NCBI GenBank assembly: GCA_905250885.1
Contig: CAJNOQ010000102.1
Span: forward strand, 1 to 64,000
Reading direction: 5' to 3'
DNA: 64,000 nt
Source: Didymodactylos carnosus
Taxonomy: Eukaryota; Rotifera; Eurotatoria; Philodinida; Philodinidae
How positions within the stretch are numbered: position 1 is the stretch's first letter; each line of letters starts with the position of its first letter. Below, in pieces: positions 22,313 to 34,383 of this stretch. The position numbers and the translations under genes were made by a program. The notes below the pieces were generated by a model. The model had not been told where the DNA came from. It did no database searches and saw nothing but the letters and a program-made list of their open reading frames with translations.

Positions 22313-23380
22313 ATGATAGATTGGATATTAAGTGTATTTCTTTTTAGTTCATTTACATTTCTTATATCATTTAGTTTATGTTTTTGTTTAAAACGTGATC
22401 GTGCAACATACAGTGTATCAAGTGGAGGTGGTGTGGTTGCGTTCAATAATACCAACACAAATGTTATATCAAGAAATCATAACGATTTAACAATTGCGCA
22501 TGATACAATCGATAACAATGGACAAAGAAGATTGTATTCAAATGATATAGATGGATACGACAACATACTCGGATCAGGTGATGGAGAAATTCGACCGTTA
22601 CCACCGTCAGTTCATCGTGATTCTACAAGTTCGACGGAAGACGGTTATACGAAATTAAAGGAATCAATAGCAACCGCAACAACAACAACAACAACAATAA
22701 AACCTAGCATCGAGGAACCACCACTGTATACTGCTGTGCTGCCTCGCATGAGGCCACCAGTGCTTGTTAATAGTAGTATAAATAATAATACTGCAGTGAC
22801 TGCCGCCGTTGCGCTGCCTAAAGGTTGTTCTCCATCGTCAATCATACAGACTTCGAGATTATCTCCACATGAAAATAATAATTCTCAAATGTTGACTGGT
22901 TTCACTACTGGTCAATATGAACAAAATCAACCACTTCCACCACTCAATCGTCTTCCACCAATGCCACTGTCGTTAGATCAACTCTATGCTGGTAATAGCA
23001 ATGATTCTCTTCGTAAACCACAATATACTGAATTAATAACAAGAGAATCTTTACAGTATCGGGAACAACATTTAGGGCAGTCAGCAGAAAATTATTATTC
23101 TTCTGTACACAGTGAAGGAACAGGACCGACAAGTGACTTATATGCAGAAATTGCTAACAGTAGTGCATCTGGTACTGTTCCAACACAATATCAAAATCGA
23201 ACAACAACAAATCGTCAACCAATTTATTATAGTGACGATCAGTCGGAACGTTATGCTGTTATTGAAAGTGATTCCCATCTAATAGCACTACCAGATCCAA
23301 CAAGAATTTATCATGAATTGGATCCTTTAACAACAACAACAACAGCTCCAGATTCAACATCAATAACAATGAAACTTTAA
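22313..23380 (+). CDS. Single-pass membrane protein with cytoplasmic tyrosine motifs, TRAP-adaptor-like
   Basis: A single exon of 355 residues; an in-frame TAA just upstream fixes the start. The N-terminus is a near-immediate membrane span (residues 4-22) with almost no ectodomain, followed by C23-F-C25 and a basic stop-transfer KRDR, the arrangement of transmembrane adaptor proteins such as LAT, NTAL and PAG, where juxtamembrane cysteines are palmitoylated. The long tail is low-complexity with proline patches (RPLPPS, PPLNRLPPMPLS) and many Yxx-hydrophobic sites: YDNI at 82 (a YxN GRB2-type site), YTKL, YTAV, YTEL, YAEI, YAVI and YHEL. No globular domain is seen. Sequence similarity to any vertebrate adaptor is not claimed; only the architecture matches. 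It could instead be the cytoplasmic tail of a receptor whose other exons are missing. Confidence 0.75.
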   Translation: MIDWILSVFLFSSFTFLISFSLCFCLKRDRATYSVSSGGGVVAFNNTNTNVISRNHNDLTIAHDTIDNNGQRRLYSNDIDGYDNILGSGDGEIRPLPPSVHRDSTSSTEDGYTKLKESIATATTTTTTIKPSIEEPPLYTAVLPRMRPPVLVNSSINNNTAVTAAVALPKGCSPSSIIQTSRLSPHENNNSQMLTGFTTGQYEQNQPLPPLNRLPPMPLSLDQLYAGNSNDSLRKPQYTELITRESLQYREQHLGQSAENYYSSVHSEGTGPTSDLYAEIANSSASGTVPTQYQNRTTTNRQPIYYSDDQSERYAVIESDSHLIALPDPTRIYHELDPLTTTTTAPDSTSITMKL

Positions 23381-25556
23381 AATTATATCTAATCTTCATT
23401 TTGGTACATCTTAATAAATAGTTAAAGAAGCAGACTGTATTAAATCATTAGCTATCAGGTTTGCTTTCGCTTTCGGTAAAATACCATTTCTTTTCATCTC
23501 TTATGTATCTTTATATGTTAAATGCTTTTTTTATGCTTGACTGCTGGAGAGTTTCCATATTTACGTGTATATTTGTGTTATTCAAGTATTATGCTCTTTG
23601 TTAGCTTAAAAAAATTTTTTTTATACAACATTTTGTACAGTTTATTGTTTATGTTGTGTTTCATATTTTTCTCTATATTTTGATTTATATCAGAAAGACC
23701 AGGCTTGTTTTTCTGCTGATTATACAGTGAGAATAATTTCTATCTAAACACTTTTACATTCTTATTTTTGCAAGATCCATATTGCTTTACTGTAAACATT
23801 GTATTGATATTTTATGTTGAACATTACAGCAAATAAAATACTGTGCAATTATTTTTAATTTGCAATCTAGGCTTTAATAACGGCTGATCTACAACAAATT
23901 ATACTGATAAAAGTAAAAAAGTTTTGAAAGTGCAATTTCTAGGTTTTTTGGTCATCTCAAAAAAATTATCACCATAGTTATTTTCAGAAAACAATTTTAA
24001 AAACTGCTGTATATGACGGGTGAAAACCTGTTCTCTATAGACTCTATTAGTTATCACGATTTATAAAACGATAATCCTTTGTATTGAGAGGATGGACGCG
24101 CTCATACGTCAACCTATAGAGTTAAGGTCATCCGAAGACGTAATGAATGGTGCGTCTCCTTCTATCCTGAGAAACAAACAAAGACAATAATAGTGAAATA
24201 TTGATCGCGAAATTACATATCAATATCTCCATACGACAATAAAAATTGGTTTAAAATTTGTGTTCATAATTTTAAATGTAGTCAAAACTTTATCAAACGT
24301 TAAAATTGTCAACGACGAGTAATAAATTTGAACATAACACAAACAATGCGCACAGACAATTTTTGGTCGTGTCATACTCAATTTTTAGGGCAGACTTTCA
24401 GAATGAGGGCGACTCATAAGAAGATAAATCGGCGTTTAAATTTGACTATAACTTCTTTTCTAGCCATATTGTGTAGTTGGCCGTACCATAGTTGAATAGA
24501 CAATTTAAAACTATTTAACTAATAAACTGATTGTTATCTACTACTTTGACTTTAATCAGTTTACGGGCGTTTTTTTAGTTCACTTGTTCCTTGAATGATG
24601 ACTGGGATCACTGTTTCTAGTTTTTTCCTATACTAAATAAGAGGACGCAACTCTAATATACCAAAAGAAACCTCTTTTCAGGGCTACAGTTCTATGGGTC
24701 ATTTGGTCCCCGTGGGTTTAGGCCAAATTTAGAAGATAGGTTTATCAATATTATCATATAGGCATGTTTTGCATGAGATTGTAATGATGTTTTTCTTTCT
24801 ATGATCAGAGTTCTTGGCTTACTAATGATGGAATGGGTAGTTTTATGAACAATCTATTCATTAGAATACGTATAGTTCTATGTAACGGTTAATATTTTAC
24901 ATTAATCCTATTCTGTCATCGGTGTATTTGAAGATATGCAATTTAACTTTATAACTCATATTTCTGACGCTCTTCGGATATCCTGTTCGAGGTTGTTTGT
25001 TAAAATTCTTAAACGTACCATCCCCTCCTTTTTCATCCTCTTGGGAAAAGCGAAACCAAACGTCTGATCCAGTCAAAAAAAAGATATTTTCATTTACAGC
25101 TACATGTTTTTCCACTCATCCCAGTCTGATTGTGTACGCATAATACATCAGCTTCTCTTCAGTGCATTTATATATGTTTAAAATAAACATGGGTACTACT
25201 CATTTTATTTAGTTTGATTGAACTACTATCTACAGTAGGACAAAGATTATAAATTAACTCTTCTTGTCAGAAAACGCATGTACTGCAGACCTGACGCATT
25301 TGTTCATAGGATTCCTGTAATTTTTTATGCGTATCCAAATGTAATAGGTGAATATTTTGGTAATCCTTTATTCTGTTCAGTGAAGTAATAGAAAAGCAAT
25401 ATGTAAAATGATCTACGTAATACACATTTATTTACAGGAAAAAACTTGTACAACAGAATAAGACTAAAGCTAGAAAAATACTTCACTGCAATAAATTAAT
25501 TCATAACAAACGGACAACAGACGATGAGACGAGTCATATTAATATGGACAACTTGT
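23381..25556. other. Intergenic between two 3' ends
   Basis: This separates the plus-strand tyrosine-motif gene from the 3' end of the minus-strand homeobox gene. AATAAA words near 23833 could end the first transcript. Otherwise there are only chance ORFs and no recognisable repeat. Confidence 0.45.
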
Positions 25557-26762
25557 TCAGTAAAAGAATCCTGGATTATAAGAAAATGGCCACGATGGGG
25601 GTGTCATTGTTGGTGTTGAATTCGTGGGTGTTGATGTTTGAGGACGAGATTGATTTAAAAATCGAGGCGAACGTGTTTTATCTCGAGAACGTTTATTTTG
25701 AAACCAGACACGTATCACTTTTTCTTCCAGTGACAATTGTTTCGATAATAATTCCATTTGCGATGGATCCGGATATGATTGTTTAGCATAAAAACGATCC
25801 AATGTCCATTTTTGATTATCAGTAAACTGAGTACGATTCTTTTTCTTTCCATTCTAAAATAAAAAATTTAAGAATTATCACAGATGTTTGAAACGCACTA
25901 CTTTTAAAATTATTTCATACACTATCCGTTTTAGTTTCTAATGAATCCACGGTCTTAATTGAAATTTGAGCATTTTCATCTTGAGATTCGTCACATAAGT
26001 CATTGTTGTCTATTAATGATGACATTTTCTCATTTCTTGATGTTCTCAATATTATTGAATCATAACCACTATCTTCTAAACATTACAAAATGCAGATTAA
26101 AATTAAACCGTACAAAAATTCTGTTTTATTTATTCCACTTACCTAGTCAGATTATCTAAAATATTTCCCATTAGGAGGTAAGGGAGAGATATTTACTTAC
26201 TGTAATCATTCGTGTATTCATCTCTCTTCAAGCCACCTTCAAATCACCAGAGATAGAAAAAAAAAATATTTCGCTTACCATGTACACTGGAATTAGGAGT
26301 ACTAGAACTGACAGCTAATTCATCAATACTTCTAAAATTTACTCTATTAAATGATTTTCTTTGTTGTGATGTGTGGGATGAAGATGGTGTTGATCGATTG
26401 AAAAGATTAAAACTGAACTTGGACGGTGCTGGCGATGGTGTTAAGAATAGTGGACTATTACATAACGATAAAACTGATAGTGGTGAATATGGACTAAAAA
26501 CAAATAAATGATTGAAAATTAAATACATTCGTTACTCTGCAAACAAATATTATTTCAAATTAATTATACAACACTAAAATGTTTACCTGAAATTCGGAAA
26601 GGAATTTAGTACCGAGTTATTGCCGTTTTGACGATTACTAACATCAAAAAGTTTATCATTATCTAATTCAGGTGTATTTGATCTCGATGTATCATAAGCA
26701 TCACTATTCTCCATCGATTCTAGACTTAATGGCGAATCATTGATACGGTCCTTTTCCTCCAT
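25557..26762 (-). CDS. Homeodomain transcription factor, class uncertain
   Basis: Five exons on the minus strand give 292 residues: 26587-26762 (ATG), 26279-26493, 26201-26236 (36-base exon), 25921-26075 and 25557-25853. The first 194 residues are Ser/Pro-rich with no domain. The homeodomain occupies about 197-256 and is split from the rest only by the last intron. It has R5, F8, L16, Y20, and in helix 3 VIRVWFQNKRSRDK with W48, F49, Q50, N51 and R53, so it should bind TAAT-type sites. VIRVWFQNKR resembles the Islet recognition helix, but no LIM domains are encoded and helices 1-2 (LDRFYAKQSYPDPSQMELL) do not match Islet, so the class is left open. A Ser/Thr/Pro tail of about 36 residues follows. 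It likely acts in the nucleus as a developmental regulator. Confidence 0.92.
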
Positions 26763-29700
26763 AATTATTCCTTATAGACGATGAACTAAATGCGTCAAAA
26801 ATTCATAAGTTATTATAATTACGCATCATAATCGACTAAAGATTCTATTCTATACCTGATTTTTCGTAGTTGTAAACTTGATACGAGAAGTTAGTTAAAT
26901 GATATGGATGCACCAGATGCAAAGTCTATTAGTAATATACTACCGATAGAAAAAAAATTTCTCTTCTTCTTTCGTCTAGATAACCAATGAAAAACTGATG
27001 CGATTGAAATATATTTTTATTGGTAGAAAAAGAGAAATAAGACTGATTGGAAAAGAAGCCAAAATTAAACCGATTAGTTTTAGTGTACGGCCAGCCAGTA
27101 AGCGACTCTAATTGTTTGTTAATTGGTGAAATGACTTAATTGATTGACTCATTCTATTTATACTGAATACGTAAACAAAACATGTCGATTAAAATTGGTT
27201 TAACTAACAGATAGAGCAAAATATTTTCCTCTGGCAAGATAGAATTTCATGCTGTGAACCAGTGAAAACATGGACAAGGACAAGATGTTGTCTCTAAAAG
27301 ATCGACAGTTTCTTGAAGATCGAATCACGTTACAAAAAAGATTAACAAATGATTGTTTGGATAGCTTTAATTCATTTCAAAACAAAATGGGATCGATTAT
27401 GCTATAGCTTCTCAAACGATAAGAGCTAGCGGATTGCGCCTTTTGCGAATCTAAAGAGGAAAACTGACAATGTTTTTTCGCAAGTAAAACACATCGAAAA
27501 ATCCTTCTCAAAAGTGGATTTCTGAGTGAATCTTGTGATACCAGTGTAGTTCTCCAAAAATAAAGTAGCAATAAAGTGGTTTTTTTTAGTGGGTATGAGA
27601 GATACTCTTCAAAATCAAGTCAAGTGAGATTTTGAAATATAATGGGAGCCACGAAATTATGGCGTTTAAGTTCTAAAAATTCTTCAAAAAATAAAAGTAC
27701 AGATGATAAAGTTCTGATAACTGATAACTGATTCAGTTAACAGCAAGATCGCCAATTGGTAAGTAGTTTTGGAGTAATTTACTATTATTGCGGATAACAG
27801 AGTCATTCTAGTATGTACGGCGTTTGCTACAGTAGAATGTCATCCTGAAGTTATCAATAAAGAACGAAGAAAGAATACTGCTCTACCGTTATCAGTGTTG
27901 GTTACTACCAAATGACGGTTCCAGTATACTTGAAAGCTGTTCTATTGTGTGACAAAGTGTTCTTTTTGACTTCCCCATACACACTCGCTGACCATGTACT
28001 CACTTTCCGAAGGAACTGTATTGTATCTCACAACATAGTCAGTACGAGGAGTCGAGGCACTAAGACATATTCCAAATTTTCTAAAAAAAGTGTATTGGAG
28101 CCGATTCAGTTACTTATGGTAGTGAGATTTTAGCATGGTAGCCTAGATATTTTTCGAAATGTTGATTTTTATTTTGTGGATCGATCAACTAGTGCATTGA
28201 ATTGTTGAGTGATTTGACAAGTATATTCAATATTTAGCAAAGTGTGTATCGTGTTGATAAATACATATTTTATTTCTTAAAAATATTTTTTCAAACAGTT
28301 ACAAATGTATGTGTATGTCTAATAATCAACACGCTATGTAATCGAAATGAATCAAGATGATGATTTTTTCTATTAAGAATTTATTAAGAGGCACAGAAAC
28401 AATATGAGAAACAAATCTATCTGTCGATCTAATAATTTTACCATTTTCTCAACAGTAAAAATACGATGCTGTCACATATAGATGGCCAGTTTCTCTAGAA
28501 TAGAGAAAGAAAGATAACACATTTTAGCGATAAATGAGATGCTGTACTGTCGATATTTGTCAAATTAGCGAAGATAATTGTCTAGTCGTTCATACAGTAG
28601 CGACAAACTTCTCAACGACCTTGTTACAAAACTCAGTAGTGTTCAAATGCATGTTTAAAACAGAGTAATGAATTAAGATAATAAAAAGTGCTCTTTTCAC
28701 AAGTTTTTCACATTTCATTTTTTTAGAATGATATTTATGCCAATATCAATATGACGTGAATTTGATCGAAGCTAGTAGAATGTATTGTATATAGCAAAAA
28801 CCATGGGTAGCTGTTTGCCGACGATTAACTATATCCCGAGGTCATGTATGTATTCGATGATTGATCTACATAATCATTCTGTTCGGAAAAATTTTAGAAG
28901 AATAAAAGGTAGGTTGCTATCAACAATAAACCAATTAACCAACTAACGTGATATATGTAACGTTTAATAGAATAATGGTGATCGGTGTTCTAACGACGAT
29001 AAAAAAAATTATTTAACGGAATGCTGTGTTTCATTATTGGTTTATTAGCTTATTGTTGTATTTTTAAGACTATTTAAAATTTGCATAATTTTAAGTGTAC
29101 AAAACGGTCAAAATATGTATGATTCACCTGTTTTTGATGGTACCCACGAATATGATTTCCAGTTTGCATGAAAAGGTTCTTTTTGATTGTGAAAATATTA
29201 AAAAACATTGATGCTCACCAATTTTTAACAACATTTTGTAATTTTCAAAAAAAAAGCTTTTAAACTATGTCCATTAAGTAGAGTGTAAAAAGGTGTGTAT
29301 TTGATATCGTTTTCATATTGGTTCCACTGTTCTTTAAGTAATGGTAAAAATAATTTCAAGTTTAGCTAAAAATTTTTGTAAAATTTTTCAGATTAATCTA
29401 GTTTTTCGAAATGTTAACATGGAAGCATTATCAAGATAATATTTTGAAAGAGTGAATATTTTTAAATATTAGTGATTTACCTTTATAATTTCAGATCGCT
29501 TTTTTTAAGGTGGAAGAGGCAAGCCAGCGTTCTCTGTATAGTTAAATCCAATTTTTTTGATGAAAATAACATCTTTTTGGATTTCAATGATAATATTTGA
29601 GATTAGCGTTAAAATTGCATCTATTCTATGATAACTTATAAGGATATGAATATAAACGTTTTTTAGAATTCGTGAACGGGTACCAAAGGCGCTAAAATCT

Positions 29701-30249
29701 GATATCGAAGTTTTAGGAAACTGAGTGGTGGAATACGATTCTAACATGACTAAGACACGGTTTTCACCATAAAAAGTGAAATTCACTGCCGGTAGTTTGC
29801 CACCGTCCTTTTATACATTCATTACTATAGCTTGATCTGACGACACATTCAAATTTAGTTAAATATACTTTGTCTATGCTCTATTAGTAGTATTATTCAA
29901 TCACTTTTACACATTTTAGAGTAGCAAATGTCCACTTTCAATCATAATTTTAACTGGTTCAATACTACTACATTGAAATTAATGAAGAGATGCCAGAAAT
30001 AGACGCTGAGAAAAAACAATCAAATCATTACGATTTTTTTTTATTATACAACGTTTTAAAAGCATATATTTGGTCATATATATGAAAGTTAATCTTTTAA
30101 TTGACACAATCAAACTATTCCTCATTTTTGACTGAAATCAAATTCAGTATCAAAGCTTTAGTTTTCTTGTCTCTTTGGAACTAAAATATGTTAAAGAATT
30201 CAACATTAAAACTGACTGTCGAATATTTAAGGATACCTGCCCCTCTTTT

Positions 30250-31640
30250 GTTTGCAAAAAAACTTTTCATTTTGAGCTGAACATAGCCTAATGTAGAGGA
30301 AAGTCTGAGCTATAAAACGAGACCAATCCCAGCTCTCCATGACCTTCCTTGAAAAAACTATGAAGTTTTTAAGTTTTTCCTTCAAAGCCTTGGACATCTC
30401 AATTTTTTAGTTTTGTAAATTTTTCTCGCCTTTCCTATTTATTCAAAACTTTTTCTTATAAATAGCATGATAGAAGAAAGTGTGCTCTTCAAAATAAGAT
30501 GTCGTTTTCGATGACTTTTTGTGAAGACATAAGATCACCACAAATGTCACGAAAAAGAGAGTCCTGTGTACAATATGTATTTTTCTCACTATGCGTTTTT
30601 TCGATAGTCCCTTCAATCAGGTGACATTACGACCCCTCCAAAAAATCGTCCAAACTTTCCAAGCTGAAAAATCGATTTACAGATTTTTTTATTGGTTATA
30701 GTGACAACAAAAATAAAATACTATAGGCATTTTGTAACCCTTGAAAATTGCCATCGACCGATCTTAATTTGAAAATTTTCATGTTCATCCTTGTGACGTA
30801 CACCAATAATCTTTTCGAGAAATTAGCTGTTTCAATCTTCGATTTCAGAGTTCCTGGAAAAAGAGGCATAACTAAGCCAAAACAGGATGTTTTCATTATT
30901 TTAATGGAAAATTACTACTGTACCAGATTCAGAGGAGAAAAGTGAACTAAAATTCTCTTCTTCATTCAGCTGGCGGAAAATATCACATTTGGCCCATTTT
31001 GAGTAGGATTTTGAAAAATTAGAATTTTCGGTTTTCAACTTGATTGCAACTAATTGTGAGTCACACGGTGAGAAACAGCACACTTCAAAGTACTCAAAGA
31101 CGTCTTCATCACTGTTTTTTGTTTTCGAAATTCTAAAAAAGATTCTAAACATTATTTGAAAAGTAGCTTGGAAAGTTTGTCCTTTTAAACTTGTTGAGTA
31201 TTCATGTGTTCATATTTCTATTCCGCTTTGTACAGAAAAACATTTAATATAAGTCTTATAGAGAATTCAACAGGGTATCTTTTAATTCTAACCTGATCTC
31301 TCCGCGGCCAAAGCTGAGCGAGATATTCACGAAATACCAAGGCGCCATTATTTCTGGGACACCCGTTAAGCTAGGATCTAAACTATCTGTAGGAAAACTT
31401 TCACCTCGATCGGACCATTTTTTCGACAAATTGTAATGTGTCTGGATGAAAATAGTTTCTAATAGTTCTATAAAATAGAAGAACATGTCAGAAAATTTTG
31501 GGCAAAAATATATCGATTTTCTTTTTTCGATGTTCTATCTCTGCTATAAATTTCACCCCGATCAAACATCGGCTTCCCCGGTTTTCAAGAGGGTCAAAAA
31601 AGAGAGTGGTACCCTTAAGTAACTTTAGATCAAAGATAGT
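30250..31640. repeat. Copy of a dispersed non-coding repeat family (copy 2)
   Basis: Shares spaced landmarks with 18640-19440: TAGCATGATAGAAGAAAGTG with CTCTTCAAAATAAGATG, the run CTTTTTTCGATGTTCTATCT with GCTATAAATTT, and a closing segment around AGAGGGTCAAAAAAGAGAG followed by ACCCTTAA (compare ACAGGGTGGAAAAAGGGGG at about 19353, followed by ATCCTTAA). Similarity is patchy, so the copies are old or fast-changing. Confidence 0.45.
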
Positions 31641-32031
31641 TAAAGAGTGACCAAATGACTAAAATCTGCCGTTCAAAAGAAGACTATAAATTTTCTGAGA
31701 AAAAGATCATAAAATCTAATCTGACAGTTTAGTTTCCAAGAGATCTGTGAAAAACCATTATCCAAGAGTTCTTAATTTTTTAATATTGCAACTGTTTGCA
31801 TTTTCACATGGATAGACAGTCTCGAAAACCTTGTTCAAAATAAGGATCTTCTGATCTCTTCGTTTTTTTATTGTTTTGTTGTTTAACGCTTTCTAGTCAG
31901 CTGTTGTTATATGGTAACATTGTTCACTATGTTTTATAAATAACCGGCTGTAAAGGGTTTAACATACCATCGAATTCCTTGAGAACATCGAGATCAGTCT
32001 CAGTGACCTTTGTTCGAATACCTTTCGTGAT

Positions 32032-32240
32032 TTCAAAACGTGATCGAATAGTCAGTTTCACATGCAAAACAAAGTTTGCTTACACCCGCATTTGAAAGTC
32101 GTCAAAAATTATGTATGTTTTCTCATCTGGTCTTCGAGAGAACTTTATAAATGAAAATAGATGTATTTTGCTCAAGCCAGTTTTAAAATCATGTTTTGCA
32201 TGTACAAGTGACTATTCGGTCACGTTTTGAAGTGATCGAA
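32032..32240. repeat. Inverted-repeat element with GTGATCGAATAGTC arms
   Basis: The left arm TCAAAACGTGATCGAATAGT, continuing to CATGCAAAACA (to about 32075), is an imperfect inverted copy of GTTTTGCATGTACAAGTGAC, continuing through TATTCGGTCACGTTTTGA (about 32192-32231). The spacer is about 115 bases. No ORF. Confidence 0.5.
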
Positions 32241-33152
32241 CGGAAACAAGTGACTACGATCACTATTCATTCACCAGATAGTATAATATCCTATTTATCA
32301 GCAATGTCGACCCTATTATAGTATCAAACCTAAAATAGTTGTTAAAAACATTTTCATTTGAATTTATTAGTAATTATTTATAATTGTTTATTCATCATCT
32401 TTCAATAACATGATGAAAATTTTAAACAACAAAACGCTTATCAGCGGTGATGTGCATCATAACTCTATTAAATGTGATATTTTTTAGTCCAACATTGTTT
32501 CAAATTTTTTCACAAATATAAGCAAGAAATGTCAATTTCAAATCTCGAACATCCTAAGAGTTTTTCATTCTTCTTATCATTAAAAATGTTGAGTGCATTT
32601 TTTTTCAGTGACTCGAATAAAATGTTGAAGAGTTAGTTATTTCATTTTATCAGTTTTGTCTTCTGTTGCAATTCGTCATATTGAGAAAGAATGATGACCC
32701 TTTCGTAGTCATTCATCAAGTACCGGTTTCTAAAAATTATTTCTGTCAGTCTTATAGCGTAACATTTTTTCTTCTCTCATGATCTACCTATTCTCAATTT
32801 GTTGAAACGTTTTTAATAGATGATCATTTGTTGAAGTCGTGATATGGGAAGTAGAAAATAGAATAAACATTGCATATACCTGTTGAAATAAAAAAGAGAC
32901 AAAACAAAGAGTCAAAAAGACGAGCAGCAAAACAGATTATTTATTTAACTCTCAGTACAACGCATCAAAAACTGCTTGTTGTACCTTTCATGTAGGTTGA
33001 AAAATTAAATAATATATCGATGCTAATTTCTAGAGCATCTATGATATTAAATTAGTTAGTTTGTACTTTGTTCGATTACTTTTTATGATCAAGTCAAGAA
33101 GTTTTACTTTTATCTTATTCTACTTTTAGTTGTTCAACTCATAAGTCAAGTC

Positions 33153-33758
33153 ATGTTTATACTAATATTTACCATATTATCTACATTAACGTCGGTTTTC
33201 ATATCGGCTCAACAGCAAGTTGATAATTCTCTCAGTGTATGTATGCGTGATTTAGTTACGGAAGGATTAACGGCTCAGTATAATTATTTGGCATTGTCAT
33301 CAAAATTTTGTGGTAGTCGTGGCTATCCTGGCTTTGGTAGTTTATTTGCTCACTTAAGCGATGAAGATTATTCGCATGCTGATAAAGTAGTCAAATTTAT
33401 GGCATTGAGAAAAATGACGGTTGATCGTTTGATTAATCAAACCGGCATTAAAATTCATAGCGACATTTATAATGTAATGGATACAAGAAACGCTTTAACA
33501 CAAGCTAAAGAGAATAATAAACGATCTTGGCGAGAATTAAATAGATGTCATCAGATTGCTGTAGATAAAAATGATTTTAATGTACAAGATTACTTGGAAA
33601 CAACTTTGTTAGAACATCATGTTAAGGTTGAAAAACTATTATCCGATATGGAAAATCGTATTGATGAAGTTGAAGATGATCGAAAAGAATTAATTACCTT
33701 TATGATCGATGAAGAACTGTTGGAAACATATGGTGATAGAAGAACCAAAGTATGGTAG
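33153..33758 (+). CDS. Secreted ferritin-like subunit with degraded ferroxidase centre
   Basis: A single exon of 201 residues. MFILIFTILSTLTSVFISA is a signal peptide, as in secreted invertebrate ferritins. The mature part follows the four-helix ferritin fold: LTAQYNYLALSSKF (helix A), LSDEDYSHADKVVKFMALRK (helix B), NRCHQIAVDKNDFNVQDYLE (C-D, with the family's DKND turn) and LLEHHVKVEKLLSDM (helix D). By eye alignment with human H-ferritin, the iron site is partly lost: Glu27 falls on Gly (a Glu sits next to it), Glu62 on Asp, His65 is kept, Glu107 falls on Asn and Gln141 on His. It may therefore act like an L-type subunit, nucleating or carrying iron in secretory vesicles or body fluid. No iron-responsive CAGUG hairpin was seen upstream. 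Confidence 0.9.
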   Translation: MFILIFTILSTLTSVFISAQQQVDNSLSVCMRDLVTEGLTAQYNYLALSSKFCGSRGYPGFGSLFAHLSDEDYSHADKVVKFMALRKMTVDRLINQTGIKIHSDIYNVMDTRNALTQAKENNKRSWRELNRCHQIAVDKNDFNVQDYLETTLLEHHVKVEKLLSDMENRIDEVEDDRKELITFMIDEELLETYGDRRTKVW

Positions 33759-33890
33759 ACACAGACTATTTCACCAGAGAACAGTCATGTACATTTTGTT
33801 CTAATTCAAGATAAAACACTCATAATCATATCGAAACTCGGTTAATTAAGACTGGTAGTTATAAAAAGGCTATTTCCATCCATCTAATGC

Positions 33891-33896
33891 AATAAA
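33891..33896 (+). terminator. Candidate polyadenylation signal of the ferritin gene
   Basis: AATAAA lies 133 bases after the stop codon on the coding strand. A second AATAAA at 34070-34075 is an alternative. Confidence 0.4.
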
Positions 33897-34170
33897 AAAA
33901 CAAAACATAAAAAGTCGTACTATGATTAATGTAACTGAGTCTAATATCATCGTTAGATTGCTACTTTGGCTGATAGCTGATGCCGCTTTTTCGTTATTAC
34001 AGACGTAGGTCTATAATCATGTGATGAACCAAAACAGTTTCATTTATTTTTTTTAATGATATTGTTACAAATAAAATAATAAAGAGGTTTACTTTAAGCA
34101 ATCCGTTTATACACTATGTTTTCCAAAAATTCCGAGATGTCTCTCAAAAAACAGCATCCCAGATCCATGA

Positions 34171-34383
34171 TTACGACCGTCCTATACGGTCGTATACGTC
34201 AAATTACGTCGTCGTAATTTGACGTATACTATAGTCTATCGTCGTATTTTGACGTAAACCCGGCCAACGTATTACGTCAGCCGTTACGACCGTCGTATTT
34301 CAACGTAAACGATGTCGTTTACGATGGACGTAATACGTTGGCCGGGTTTACGTCAAAATACGACGATAGACTATAGTATACGG
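34171..34383. repeat. Foldback element packed with TACGTC/GACGTA
   Basis: Left arm about 34224-34282 and right arm about 34329-34382 are near-perfect inverted copies (TAGTCTATCGTCGTATTTTG, then ACGTAAACCCGGCCAACG). A second perfect hairpin with 17-base arms, GTATACGTCAAATTACG, sits just to the left (about 34193-34230). The words TACGTC, TACGAC and TCGTA recur throughout, making this CpG-rich patch stand out. No ORF. Confidence 0.75.

Larger units (their letters stand above)
26763..33152. other. Gene-poor region between divergent homeobox and ferritin genes
   Basis: About 6.4 kb with no convincing coding sequence. It would contain the promoters of both flanking genes, which face away from each other. 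It holds one large copy of the dispersed repeat (about 30250-31640), an inverted-repeat element (about 32032-32240) and otherwise AT-rich sequence with chance ORFs below 95 codons. Confidence 0.45.

Noticed and set aside
29505-31486. Several 65-95 codon ORFs, some with locally protein-like reading (for example 31256-31486)
   Set aside because: They lie in or beside the dispersed repeat and the readings are not shared between its copies.
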